DNA of 64,000 nucleotides from Ruminiclostridium hungatei (lineage in GTDB: Bacteria; Bacillota; Clostridia; Acetivibrionales; DSM-1351). The notes beneath the pieces are model-generated. The model worked only from the letters and a program-made list of their open reading frames with translations. It searched no databases and was not told where the DNA came from. How positions within the stretch are numbered: position 1 is the stretch's first letter; every line of letters starts with the position of its first letter. This document shows positions 34,434 to 43,558 of this stretch, in pieces. Location: the NCBI RefSeq assembly GCF_002051585.1, contig NZ_MZGX01000012.1, forward strand, positions 62,001 to 126,000, in the 5' to 3' direction. The position numbers were made by a program, and so were the translations under genes.

Positions 34434-36254
34434 ATGAGAAGATACAAAAGAAGAGCAACAAATAGATTAAAGGCTGTTATGACGATTATTATTCTGGCAT
34501 TGATAACAACCGGCATTTGGATTGGACTGAGCAAACTGTTTGATTCAGACCGGGACAGTATAAAAACCACATCAAATGCATCAGGTATTGCCAATTCTTC
34601 AGGTACGCCGGAAGAGGCTGAAGAGGAGCTCGAACCCGAGCCGGTTGCGGACCCCATGCCTGCCGAACTGACAGATTCCGAAAAATTAAAATCCTCCTGG
34701 ACGGAAGAGTCGGATTTTGGAGGTAAAAAGGCATTTGCTGATTTTGCTCTTGACAATACTCTTTCAAACGGGTTGAGCATGCAGTCGTGGATCTTCCGTA
34801 ACAACACACCCTTGAAGGAATTCAAACCCAGCAAAAAAAACAAAATTGAATTCGGACCGTCATCGGAATATTCCGAGCTGGAAGGGGTTACCGCCTTCAG
34901 AGGGAACAATTATAGAGACAGTGCAGCCTTTGGTACCAGAACCGTCACAGAAAAAAAGCTTGAAATAGTCTGGGAAAAAGACGGTCTGGGGGCAATTTCC
35001 GCCCACAACAGCTATTGGCCGGGCACAGGCTGGACTGGACAGCCGCTTATTATTCACTGGCCGGAAGATGTGAGAAAGCTCATGAATATCAACGGTGAAA
35101 TGAAGGCCAAGGATTTGGTAGAAGTAATATATCCCGCTCTTGACGGAAATATATATTTTCTTGACCTTGCAACGGGAAAGCCCACCAGGAATAAGATTGA
35201 AATCGGGTATCCCATAAAGGGTACGGGAATGGTGGACCCCAGAGGCTATCCCATACTGTATACCGGAATGGGCATTAATGAAAACAGCGGAAAATTTGCA
35301 GAGTATAAGTATAGGATTATAAATCTGCTTGACCAGAAGGAGCTCTATTCCATTTTCGGAAGGGATGAGGCTGCATTCAGAGGCTGGGGTGCAAATGATT
35401 CCTCCGCGCTGCTGGACAGCAAAACAGACACGCTGCTCAATTGCGGCGAAAACGGCCTGGTGTACAGGGTCAAGCTGAATACCAGGTTTGACAAGTCGGC
35501 AGGAACCTTGTCCATAGCTCCACAGTTGACCAAATACCGTTATAGAAGTCCTTTTAACGATGAACAGGGTATAGAGAATTCACCTGCAACATACAAGAAC
35601 TACATGTATTTCTGTGACAACGGCGGAACGCTTCAATGCCTGGATATCAACACAATGAGGCCTGTTTGGATATATGAGACCCATGACGACACGGACGCCA
35701 CTATTGTTATAGAAGAAACCAAGGAGGGAGTTTTCCTCTATACTGCAAATCAGGTGGACAAGCGCGGAGAAAACGGCAAGGTACCTGTTGCCGACTGCAA
35801 TATAAGGAAATTGAATGCTCTGACAGGTGAACTTATCTGGCAGAAAAATTACCAGTGCGTATATAATTACTATATTAACGGGGGAGCGCTGGGTACTCCC
35901 GTAATCGGCAAGGATGATATCAGCAATATGGTTATCTTCAACATCTGTTTTACAGGCTCCAACAGCGACGGCACCATGGTTGCCTTGGACAAGAAAACGG
36001 GGGAGGAGATATGGAAAAAGAAGCTTGCCTCTTACAGTTGGTGTTCTCCTCTTGATTTTAAGAGTTCAGACGGTAAAACCTACATGGTTTACAGCGATTT
36101 TTCAGGATATATGCACCTGGTTGACCCCATGAACGGAAAGACTCTTGATTCTGTTCCGCTCCAGGGAAATGTGGAATCCTCCCCTGCAATATACGACGAT
36201 ACCATAGTAGTGGGAAGCTATGCCAGAAAGATATTCGGAATAAAAGTCAAATGA
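34434..36254 (+). CDS. Membrane-anchored PQQ-type beta-propeller protein, copy 2
   Basis: 606-residue paralogue of the preceding protein, with the same plan: basic start (MRRYKRRATNRLK), one membrane segment, an acidic Pro/Glu linker and a beta-propeller. Long blocks are shared, including SELEGVTAFRGNNYR, GWTGQPL, EDVRKLMNINGEMKAKDLV and VDPRGYP. The exact start is uncertain: GGAGG at 34415-34419 is too near an ATG at 34422 and rather far from the one at 34434; the latter resembles the paralogue's N-terminus better. The pair arose by tandem duplication and the linkers diverged most. Confidence 0.8.
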   Translation: MRRYKRRATNRLKAVMTIIILALITTGIWIGLSKLFDSDRDSIKTTSNASGIANSSGTPEEAEEELEPEPVADPMPAELTDSEKLKSSWTEESDFGGKKAFADFALDNTLSNGLSMQSWIFRNNTPLKEFKPSKKNKIEFGPSSEYSELEGVTAFRGNNYRDSAAFGTRTVTEKKLEIVWEKDGLGAISAHNSYWPGTGWTGQPLIIHWPEDVRKLMNINGEMKAKDLVEVIYPALDGNIYFLDLATGKPTRNKIEIGYPIKGTGMVDPRGYPILYTGMGINENSGKFAEYKYRIINLLDQKELYSIFGRDEAAFRGWGANDSSALLDSKTDTLLNCGENGLVYRVKLNTRFDKSAGTLSIAPQLTKYRYRSPFNDEQGIENSPATYKNYMYFCDNGGTLQCLDINTMRPVWIYETHDDTDATIVIEETKEGVFLYTANQVDKRGENGKVPVADCNIRKLNALTGELIWQKNYQCVYNYYINGGALGTPVIGKDDISNMVIFNICFTGSNSDGTMVALDKKTGEEIWKKKLASYSWCSPLDFKSSDGKTYMVYSDFSGYMHLVDPMNGKTLDSVPLQGNVESSPAIYDDTIVVGSYARKIFGIKVK

Positions 36255-36471
36255 CCTTCTCCGGCCCGTAATTTGTTAAGGAAAAATTAATAGTTTAGGT
36301 GTATAAAAACCTGCGCAAATGTATTATAATTAGAATAATTTGGATGGCGGAGTCTGGATTTCATACATTGGAACCAAATTCGTGTCTCAACTGTCTAATA
36401 AATGGGGAGATATGACATAAAGAAAAATCAACGGTATAGAAAATTTTCCCCAATACCGGAATGGAGATTAT

Positions 36472-37044
36472 ATGAAGATTTTAAGAGAAATTACAAGCTG
36501 GCTTGGTACTGTTATCATTTCAATAATTGTGGCATTGCTTATAATTATTTTTCTTTTTCAGCCTACAAGCGTAGATGGTCACTCAATGGAAAATACTCTG
36601 CACAATGGAAACAAAATTATTATTAACAAGACTCAGAATATTTTCCACAAAGTACCGAATTACGAAGATATAGTTGTAATTGACAGCAGGGTGGAAAGGG
36701 AGAGAAAGTTTATGGATAATATCACCGACCCTCTCAAGTATAACCTGATTGTCACAAAAATCAGAGGAAGTATTGATGAAATCTTCTGGGTAAAAAGAGT
36801 GATAGGCAGACCAGGAGATGTATTGGAATTCAAGGACGGGAAAGTTGTGAGAAACGGAACCGTGCTGGAGGAAAGCTACATAAAGGAGCCAATGCTGTAT
36901 CAGTCCGATGAAAAAATTACCGTGCCTGAAAAAAATGTGTTCGTTATGGGAGACAACAGGAATGACAGTAAGGACAGCAGAGTTATAGGCTGTATTCCCC
37001 TGGACCATGTTATAGGGAAATATTTATTCAAATTAGGATTCTAG
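36472..37044 (+). CDS. lepB: Signal peptidase I
   Basis: 190-residue type I signal peptidase with one N-terminal membrane anchor (about 11-29). The catalytic Ser38 is in GHSMENTL and the Lys108 general base in WVKRVIGRPGD; GDNRNDSKDSR is the conserved box E. It cleaves signal peptides of secreted proteins on the outer face of the membrane. A GGAG site precedes the ATG. The next gene starts 8 bp downstream. It could process some of the exported proteins of this window, but a general role is more likely. Confidence 0.93.
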   Translation: MKILREITSWLGTVIISIIVALLIIIFLFQPTSVDGHSMENTLHNGNKIIINKTQNIFHKVPNYEDIVVIDSRVERERKFMDNITDPLKYNLIVTKIRGSIDEIFWVKRVIGRPGDVLEFKDGKVVRNGTVLEESYIKEPMLYQSDEKITVPEKNVFVMGDNRNDSKDSRVIGCIPLDHVIGKYLFKLGF

Positions 37045-37052
37045 GAGAGAAT

Positions 37053-37805
37053 ATGGATACCGTCCCGATATTTAGCAAGAGATACCATGTAGACTATGGA
37101 GATGCTGATTTTTACAGAAAATTAAAGCTTAGTTCCCTGTTCAATTATTTTCAGGATATTGCAAGCCTGCATGCTGAAAAGCTGGGGCTGGGTGTTGAAG
37201 AGCTTCATGAGAAGCAGGGCGTAACCTGGGTGCTGGTGAAAATGCTGGTGCAAATGGACAGGTTTCCGGTTCTCAATGAAGAAATAATTATTGAGACCTG
37301 GCCTGTTGAGCCCAAAAGGTTGGAGTTTGAGAGAGACTTTTTCATAAAGGCTGCAAAGGGAAATAATATATTGGGAAGAGCAAGTTCCAGTTGGGTGATA
37401 ATGGATGTTGAAAGCAGAGAAATCCGGAGAACCGAGCTTTTTCCGGCGAATCTGCCGGCCTTTTGCAAGGAGCGGGCAATAGAAGGCAGGATGGGTAAAA
37501 TTAAAGCAAACGGGCAATTGCAGCACGTTTACAATAAGATAGTCGGTTATAGTGATATTGATATAAACGGCCATCTTAACAATTCAAAATATATTGATTA
37601 TATAACAGATTGTTTTTCCATAGAGAAGCACAGCCAATATACAGTTGATACAATTCAGGTTAATTATAGCAGCGAGGCTCTGGCAGGTGATTCCATAGTT
37701 TTTTATAAGGATATATCCGGCCTGGAGTCAGGAACAGTATATGTTGAGGGAGCGGACGAAGCAGGCGCAAAGACGTATTTCAAGGCTTGTATTACATTAA
37801 AATAA
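37053..37805 (+). CDS. Acyl-ACP thioesterase
   Basis: 250-residue double hot-dog thioesterase of the plant FatA/FatB-like bacterial family, which releases fatty acids from acyl carrier protein. Features are the N-terminal hot-dog starting FSKRYHVDYGDADF, the WPVEPKRLEFERDF segment and, in the second hot-dog, DIDINGHLNNSKYIDY containing the conserved Asn-His pair of the active site. It follows the signal peptidase gene by 8 bp and precedes the GerMN gene by 30 bp, so it is in a mixed-function operon. Confidence 0.9.
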   Translation: MDTVPIFSKRYHVDYGDADFYRKLKLSSLFNYFQDIASLHAEKLGLGVEELHEKQGVTWVLVKMLVQMDRFPVLNEEIIIETWPVEPKRLEFERDFFIKAAKGNNILGRASSSWVIMDVESREIRRTELFPANLPAFCKERAIEGRMGKIKANGQLQHVYNKIVGYSDIDINGHLNNSKYIDYITDCFSIEKHSQYTVDTIQVNYSSEALAGDSIVFYKDISGLESGTVYVEGADEAGAKTYFKACITLK

Positions 37806-37835
37806 CCCGTGAGCAAGTACAAAGGAGGCGTTTTC

Positions 37836-38459
37836 ATGACAAACAATCAGAAATTAAAGGTTTTAGTTGCAATACTTTTTGTACTTATAATTGTGCTGGT
37901 AGGCTTGCTGATTTATGCCACCACCGTTTATAAACCGGAAACGCCGGCCTCGGATACCGCTTCTGTCACATCGGCGGTGTCGTCGGTCTCAGAGCAGTCT
38001 CCGGGAGGAAATACAGGTGAGGCGGAAGAAAATGTGGAGCTGGAACTCTACAATTACAGTGCCGAGGACTATAACAGCCCCAAGGAAATTGTCAAGGTTT
38101 CAGTGAGCAGGAAGCTGTATGAGGAAGATATAACAGCAGCCATAAACAAAGTGCTTGAAACTACAGGCTTGAGTATAGCCAAGGCAGTACTGGACGGCGA
38201 TTTTATCACGGTGGATTTGACAAAAGAGGTTGCTGCGCGGTTTAATGCGGGAAGTGCCGGGGGCATCACCAATACAAATATCCTTGCCATGACGGTTTTA
38301 AATCTTCCGAAGGTTGAAAAGCTTGAAATCACCGTAGAAGGTGAGCACAATGTAGAAGGCGATCATTTCAGCTTCAACGGTATTTTTACAAAGTCCGCAG
38401 ACGGCAGGAAATATCAGTTTGCCATGACGGATACCCAGGGAAAGGCAATTGACTTTTAA
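37836..38459 (+). CDS. GerMN-domain membrane-anchored protein
   Basis: 207-residue protein with one N-terminal membrane segment (about 9-28), a Ser/Thr/Glu-rich linker, and a C-terminal GerMN domain showing GSAGGITNTNILAMTVLNLP. GerMN domains occur in spore germination (GerM) and cell-envelope proteins of Firmicutes and probably bind peptidoglycan or partner proteins. The start follows AAAGGAGG; an in-frame GTG 27 bases upstream is less likely. Confidence 0.82.
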   Translation: MTNNQKLKVLVAILFVLIIVLVGLLIYATTVYKPETPASDTASVTSAVSSVSEQSPGGNTGEAEENVELELYNYSAEDYNSPKEIVKVSVSRKLYEEDITAAINKVLETTGLSIAKAVLDGDFITVDLTKEVAARFNAGSAGGITNTNILAMTVLNLPKVEKLEITVEGEHNVEGDHFSFNGIFTKSADGRKYQFAMTDTQGKAIDF

Positions 38460-38479
38460 CACGGGAGGACGGGGAAACT

Positions 38480-39253
38480 GTGGGAAAAAAGAGACTTGTC
38501 AGGACAGGTTTGTACATAGCTGCAGTGTCCGGAATTCTTGATACAATCATTATACGCAGCAGAAGCGGGAGTATGGATTTCGGCATCATACTTCCGGGCC
38601 TGGGCGGGCTGGCCTTATTACTGGGCCTGTTATTTTCAAACAGCAGTATATATAAAAACAGAAAAAAACTGTTCAATAACATATTTAAAGCAGGTATGGT
38701 GCTTTTTACCCTCTGGCTTGTTTCTTTTGTTATTGTATCGGTCATATTGATAAGTTCGGCTATCTCGGAGAGGACTGAGAAGGTTGACTGTGTCATAGTG
38801 CTTGGGGCGGGCCTTAAAGGGGAAACCCCTACCCTTGTCCTGGCCCAGAGGCTTGACAATACCCTGGCCTATGCAGCCGAAAACCCGGGTACGGTAATAA
38901 TCGTATCCGGAGGTCAGGGACGGGGAGAGGCCATCACGGAAGCAGAGGGAATGAAAAGGTATCTTGTAAGGCATGGCATTGACGAGGACCTGATAATTAA
39001 AGAGGAAAAATCCACAAGCACCTTTGAAAATATGGTTTTTTCCCGTAACCTGTACAAGCAGAGCTTTGGCAAGGAACTCCGGAGGGTAATGCTTATAACC
39101 AATGATTTTCACATGTTCAGATCAAAAATGCTGGCAAAGAGGGCGGGGCTTGAGCCTTGCGGCATAAGCTCGGGAACTCCCTGGTACATTTATCCCAACG
39201 TATTTCTGAGGGAATATCTTGCTGTGTTCAAGTCATTGATTTTTGACAGGTAA
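38480..39253 (+). CDS. YdcF/SanA-like DUF218 membrane protein
   Basis: 257-residue protein with two to three N-terminal membrane segments and a C-terminal DUF218 domain: CVIVLGAG, VSGGQGRGEAITEAEGM, EEKSTSTFENM and ITNDFHMFRS are the family motifs. Such proteins (SanA, ElyC, YdcF) are tied to envelope integrity, with unknown chemistry. The start is GTG with GGGAGG upstream. The 3' end overlaps the convergent transporter gene by 21 bp. Confidence 0.85.
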   Translation: MGKKRLVRTGLYIAAVSGILDTIIIRSRSGSMDFGIILPGLGGLALLLGLLFSNSSIYKNRKKLFNNIFKAGMVLFTLWLVSFVIVSVILISSAISERTEKVDCVIVLGAGLKGETPTLVLAQRLDNTLAYAAENPGTVIIVSGGQGRGEAITEAEGMKRYLVRHGIDEDLIIKEEKSTSTFENMVFSRNLYKQSFGKELRRVMLITNDFHMFRSKMLAKRAGLEPCGISSGTPWYIYPNVFLREYLAVFKSLIFDR

Positions 39254-40576
39254 ATTCCGTCTTCCGAAGAGATGGAATTTTTTTTCGTCCTTGTCATAGA
39301 CCATTGGCAGGACAAATATGATTGACAATAGCATAAGCAGGGCAGATACTATGAACAACACATGGAAGTTGCTTAAAACCTGCTTTCCAAAAACCAGCTC
39401 ATTAATTCTCCATATCAGTTTCTTTGAAGTTTCCATGAACATTCCTGCACATATATATGCCACACCGCTTGACAGAGTTGTTATCAGAGCGAAATTCGCC
39501 AGGAACATGGACCTGTTTTTTTCAGGTGCCAGCCAGATTGAAAAGTTTGTCGACAGCAATTGGACTCCCTGCTGGAACAGGCCGGACAGCAAGAAGCATA
39601 CCGACATGACCCCGATATATCGTGAGCTTGTTGCAAAGCACCACAATACAGGGAAAATACTGACAAAGGAGCAGCAAAGCCGTAAAACAGGCTTCATACC
39701 GAACTTATCCGAGAGCTTGCCTATCTGGTTTATAAACAGAACAGTGGTAATGCCCGAAACCAGTTGGGTAAAAATCGATATTGCAAAATATCCGATTTTA
39801 AGTTCTTCTATCATATATATGTTCAGGAAGGGAGTCGAAAAATTAAACCCGAAATTCCAGCAGGAGATGAAGATTATGAGCTTCAGGTAGTTTTTGTCCT
39901 TAAAGGGCTCGGTGAGCATTTGTATAAAGGATGTATTCTTCTCCAGAGGGGTAAGCGGCGGGTCTTTGACTCCAAGGAAACAGCTTGCGTCCATTGCCCC
40001 GAAAAAGGAGGCGATTATAAATACAACGGCAAAGCTGACGAGTGAATTGACATTGTCAAGATACTTTCCTGAAACCACGCCTGCAAGTATGCCTGTTATT
40101 GCGGATATGGCCATTCTCTTTCCGAAAAAGCTCCCTTTGATGTTTTCCGGGACAATATCTCCCATCCAGGAGGAATAGCTTATGACCACCACGGAGTTGG
40201 CCATTGAATACAGGGTAATAAACGCCGTTATCAAGAGCAAGGCCATACTTTTATTTTCCTGGGACACCACAAGGGGGATCAGTACTATTGGAATCCAGAT
40301 AAGCCTGTGTATATATGCCGAAATAAGAAATATCAGCTTTCTCTTTCCTGTCTTTTCCAGAACATAAGAGGCAAATATCTGGAATATTCCTCCTAGAAAG
40401 GGAGTGGCGGCGATTATGCTGTACAGCAGGTCATTTGCGCCCAAGGCACGGAGAAAGCCGGTAAATGGGGCTCCTGTGACGGTGACGTAGAATATCTTTC
40501 CAAATATGACTGCAGCGGTTATAAGAAACAGGCTTTTTTTCATTTCCTGCTGGGTAAAGCTCTGTGAAGCATTCAT
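39233..40576 (-). CDS. Major facilitator superfamily transporter
   Basis: 447-residue permease with about 12 membrane segments in two halves, a central cytoplasmic loop near ASCFLGVKDPPLTPLEKN, and MFS loop-2-like residues at YVLEKTGKRK and GKLSDKFGMKP. The substrate is unknown. The last seven codons overlap the convergent DUF218 gene, so the two mRNAs can pair at their 3' ends. It is the only gene on this strand between 39.2 and 41 kb. Confidence 0.85.
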   Translation of the reverse strand: MNASQSFTQQEMKKSLFLITAAVIFGKIFYVTVTGAPFTGFLRALGANDLLYSIIAATPFLGGIFQIFASYVLEKTGKRKLIFLISAYIHRLIWIPIVLIPLVVSQENKSMALLLITAFITLYSMANSVVVISYSSWMGDIVPENIKGSFFGKRMAISAITGILAGVVSGKYLDNVNSLVSFAVVFIIASFFGAMDASCFLGVKDPPLTPLEKNTSFIQMLTEPFKDKNYLKLIIFISCWNFGFNFSTPFLNIYMIEELKIGYFAISIFTQLVSGITTVLFINQIGKLSDKFGMKPVLRLCCSFVSIFPVLWCFATSSRYIGVMSVCFLLSGLFQQGVQLLSTNFSIWLAPEKNRSMFLANFALITTLSSGVAYICAGMFMETSKKLIWRINELVFGKQVLSNFHVLFIVSALLMLLSIIFVLPMVYDKDEKKFHLFGRRNLPVKNQ

Positions 40577-41030
40577 AGGATTTGTCCTCGATTATTATTT
40601 AGTAATTGCGTTATCAATAATACCTGATAAGTATAATTGATTTTTTGCCATCAAAAAATGGACTATCTTAAATCAAAAAATGTATTTTCTTATTATTTTA
40701 GGGCATTCTATGAGATTTTTCTTGTCTGCTATTGCGGTAAATGCCTCAAATATTGCGCATACAATTGCACAGGCAATTAATAAGAGATAAAGATACCGAA
40801 GGTTGGCGGGAGCAGCTTGTGACAAAAAACAATATCGTGGGGCGTGCAATCGGCTTTTAAGACAGCAAAAAGAGCTTAAGGAAATGGGGCTGCGGGCCGA
40901 TTATTGCCTGTGCACATTCCTTAAAGCTCTTTCTTAATGAACGCATTATTAAGCTTATTATTAAACTTATTATTAATTTCCGCTTACTGACATAAAGGGG
41001 CGGCTTTTTTATCCCTTTTGCAGCCGCATA
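40577..41030. other. 454-bp intergenic region
   Basis: AT-rich upstream region of the transporter gene and downstream region of the TrpB gene. It holds a small perfect hairpin ATTTTTTG/CAAAAAAT near 40640-40660, a 26-codon frame at 40710-40790 (MRFFLSAIAVNASNIAH at its start) with only an AGGG site, and the terminator at 40869-40932. No supported gene was found. Confidence 0.5.
40869..40932 (-). terminator. Terminator of the TrpB2 gene
   Basis: AAAGAGCTT at 40869-40877 pairs with AAGCTCTTT at 40924-40932, and the stem continues with AAGGAA/TTCCTT after small bulges. Read on the minus strand it ends in a T-rich tract. Confidence 0.7.
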
Positions 41031-42392
41031 CTACTCAATGGGAGGCAGATTGTTAAGGCTGGTGTTTGAATCGGGTGAATATTCCACATCATCCAGCTTT
41101 CCGCTGAAGTAATTCTCGTAGGCGGCAAAATCAAAATAGCCATGGCCGCTTAAGCAGAATAATATAACCTTTTCTTCACCGGCCTCCCTGGCCAAAACTG
41201 CTTCATCAATTGCCGCACGAATGGCATGGGCAGATTCGGGAGCAGGCACTATTCCTTCAGTTCTGGCAAAAGTGATGGCAGCCTCAAAAACCGCCTTTTG
41301 CCCGTATGCCTTCGCCTCTATGAGCTTATCATTATAGAGCTGGCTCACAATGGCAGAATCTCCGTGATATCTCAAGCCGCCTGCATGTATTCCGGCAGGT
41401 ATGTAATCATGGCCAAGGGTATACATTTTGGTTATTGGCGCAACCTTCACCGTATCACCGTAGTCATAGGCAAATATGCCCTTTGTGAGGGTGGGGCAGG
41501 CTGTTGGTTCTACTGCAACCGCCCGCAGCTTTTGACCTTTAAATTTGTCTTGCAGGAAGGGGAAGGTGATGCCGGAAAAGTTACTTCCTCCTCCGCAGCA
41601 GGCAAATACCACATCAGGATATTCATCCAGTATTTCCATCTGCTTTTTGGCCTCTATGCCTATTATGGTCTGATGCAGGCACACATGGTTCAATACGCTG
41701 CCAAGGGCATAATTTGTATCCTCATGGGTTGCGGCGTCTTCTACAGCCTCACTTATTGCGATACCAAGACTTCCGGAACATTCCGGGTCTCTTTCCAGCA
41801 TGCTCCTTCCGCAGTTGGTCAGGTTACTCGGGCTTGCAACAACACTTGCTCCGAAGGTTTTCATAAAGGAGCGCCTGTAAGGCTTCTGCTGGTAGCTGAC
41901 ATTGACCATATATACCGAGCACTCAAGGCCAAACTGGCTTGATGCCAGGCTTATGGCACTTCCCCACTGGCCTGCGCCGGTTTCTGTAGAAAGTCTTTTT
42001 ATTCCGGCAATTTTATTGTAATATGCCTGGGGAATGGCAGTGTTCAGCTTGTGGCTGCCGGTAGCGTTGGTTCCCTCGTATTTGTAATATATCCGTGCGG
42101 TTGTTCCAAGCTGCTTTTCAAGGCCGCGGGCTCTATATAACGGGCTGGGCCTGAATTGCCGGTACATTTCCCGCACTTCATCAGGAATGTCGATATAACG
42201 CTCTGCAGTCATTTCCTGTCTGATAATCTCATCCGGGAAAATGGCTTTCATATCGTCAGGTTCAATTAATTTTAGAGTTTGTGGGTTATGATAGGGCGCC
42301 GGTTTATTTGGCATGTCTGCAATGACGTTATACCATTGCTTGGGAATTTCACTTTCGGGCAGAATTACTTTGCTGATCTCATCTCGTCTCAT
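41031..42392 (-). CDS. trpB: TrpB2-type tryptophan synthase beta chain
   Basis: 453-residue PLP enzyme of the TrpB2 class, longer at the N-terminus than TrpB1 (about 400). The PLP lysine is Lys115 in GSHKLNTA; the phosphate-binding loop is CCGGGSNFSG; GAGQWG is the substrate loop. It condenses indole with serine to tryptophan. No other trp gene is near. TrpB2 enzymes are often found outside trp operons and may salvage indole. It has its own promoter and terminator, and GGGAGG precedes the ATG. Confidence 0.92.
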   Translation of the reverse strand: MRRDEISKVILPESEIPKQWYNVIADMPNKPAPYHNPQTLKLIEPDDMKAIFPDEIIRQEMTAERYIDIPDEVREMYRQFRPSPLYRARGLEKQLGTTARIYYKYEGTNATGSHKLNTAIPQAYYNKIAGIKRLSTETGAGQWGSAISLASSQFGLECSVYMVNVSYQQKPYRRSFMKTFGASVVASPSNLTNCGRSMLERDPECSGSLGIAISEAVEDAATHEDTNYALGSVLNHVCLHQTIIGIEAKKQMEILDEYPDVVFACCGGGSNFSGITFPFLQDKFKGQKLRAVAVEPTACPTLTKGIFAYDYGDTVKVAPITKMYTLGHDYIPAGIHAGGLRYHGDSAIVSQLYNDKLIEAKAYGQKAVFEAAITFARTEGIVPAPESAHAIRAAIDEAVLAREAGEEKVILFCLSGHGYFDFAAYENYFSGKLDDVEYSPDSNTSLNNLPPIE

Positions 42393-42488
42393 ATTAACCT
42401 CCCTAAGTTAGCTCAAAGCTAAGCTTCTTTCACCCGTTGTGCCGGGGCACGACAGATTCTCTTCTTCATAAAATTTTAGTCTATAATT

Positions 42489-42517
42489 ATTGTATGAGAT
42501 ATATTAAACAGTGTCAA
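42489..42517 (-). promoter_or_regulatory. Promoter of the TrpB2 gene
   Basis: On the minus strand TTGACA (42517-42512) and TACAAT (42494-42489) are separated by 17 bases. The leader of about 95 bases contains GTGCC/GGCAC and TTAGCT/AGCTAA hairpins. No T-box signature was seen. Confidence 0.7.
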
Positions 42518-42661
42518 TTCCAAAGTCAAAGCCAGTTCAAGCTCAAACAGCGTTCAAAGCCGGATTAAAGCAGTATTAGAGCCTTTTGTCGGCTTTTGGA
42601 AGGCGAAGGCTTTGAAACGTAGTTACTTTGGTAAAATTTTAAGCTCCTGTTTATACAAGCT

Positions 42662-42670
42662 TGATATAAT
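42662..42670 (+). promoter_or_regulatory. Extended -10 promoter of the YwaF-like gene
   Basis: TGATATAAT at 42662-42670, about 54 bases before the start. No good -35 is visible. It shares the 331-base divergent gap 42393-42723 with the TrpB2 promoter. Confidence 0.45.
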
Positions 42671-42723
42671 ATTTCGTAAGCCTGCCGAATATATTTTTGT
42701 ATAGCTTGTATCAGGAGGGACAT

Positions 42724-43548
42724 ATGCCTGGATATTTTTTTACATACATTGACGGGATTCCGGAAGAAATGAAAAACAGGCTGTTTTCGGTGCAGCATTT
42801 ATTAGCTTTGGCAATGGTAATTGCTGCCTGGGTTATGGTAATTATATTATTCAGGGATAAAACCCTGGACAGCAAATGGAAGGCAGTGACCTGCATGTCA
42901 TTCCTGCCACCCCTTCTGGAAATAGCCCAAATGCTTTGGTACAAAAGCGTTGGAGAGTTTTCCTGGAGCTATACCCTGCCGCTGCACCTGTGCAGCCTGA
43001 TGGCGGTTATTCTTCCGGTAATGGCCATTACCAGGAACAGGCTGCTTCAGGAGTATTCCTTTGCCATAGGCCTGGCTCCGGCATTAATGACACTTATAAC
43101 TCCGGATGTTTATTATTACCCGGCACTATCCTTCATATATATTCAAACCATGCTGGTACACGGCATAATTTGCCTTATACCGCTGTTTATGGTCTTTTGC
43201 ATGGGCTTCAGGCCGGATATAAGAAGGCTGCCGAAGGTTATAGCCATTCTGGTGGGACTTGCGGCGGCAATGGTACCTGTAAATAAGCTGACAGGCGGAA
43301 ATTATTTCTTCTTGAGCTACCCGGCGCCAGGGTCTCCCATGGAGGCTTTTGCCCAGGCAGTAGGGAGTCCCTGGTATCTGATACCCACATTTTTGCTGGG
43401 GTGTGTGCTGTGGGCAGGTTCTTATCTTCCGTTCATAATCAGCAGCCATATCCCGGAACGCAAATATGGCCTTAAGGGGAACCTGCGTAAGGCACTCCGG
43501 CCCAAAGCTTCCGAAGCTGAAACAAAAGAGTCTGCATTGCAAAGATGA
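42724..43548 (+). CDS. YwaF-like (TIGR02206 family) membrane protein
   Basis: 274-residue integral membrane protein with seven or so hydrophobic segments. The conserved polar motif LPLHLCSL and the NKLTGGNYFFL loop are typical of the YwaF/TIGR02206 family, which has no known function. The start follows CAGGAGGG at good spacing; the open frame extends 9 codons further without a site. It ends 10 bp from the convergent oxidoreductase gene. Confidence 0.82.
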   Translation: MPGYFFTYIDGIPEEMKNRLFSVQHLLALAMVIAAWVMVIILFRDKTLDSKWKAVTCMSFLPPLLEIAQMLWYKSVGEFSWSYTLPLHLCSLMAVILPVMAITRNRLLQEYSFAIGLAPALMTLITPDVYYYPALSFIYIQTMLVHGIICLIPLFMVFCMGFRPDIRRLPKVIAILVGLAAAMVPVNKLTGGNYFFLSYPAPGSPMEAFAQAVGSPWYLIPTFLLGCVLWAGSYLPFIISSHIPERKYGLKGNLRKALRPKASEAETKESALQR

Positions 43549-43558
43549 CACAGCCCCA

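Noticed and set aside
42393-42511. T-box or tryptophan riboswitch before the TrpB2 gene
   Set aside because: The leader is only about 95 bases, and no T-box sequence or terminator/antiterminator pair is visible.
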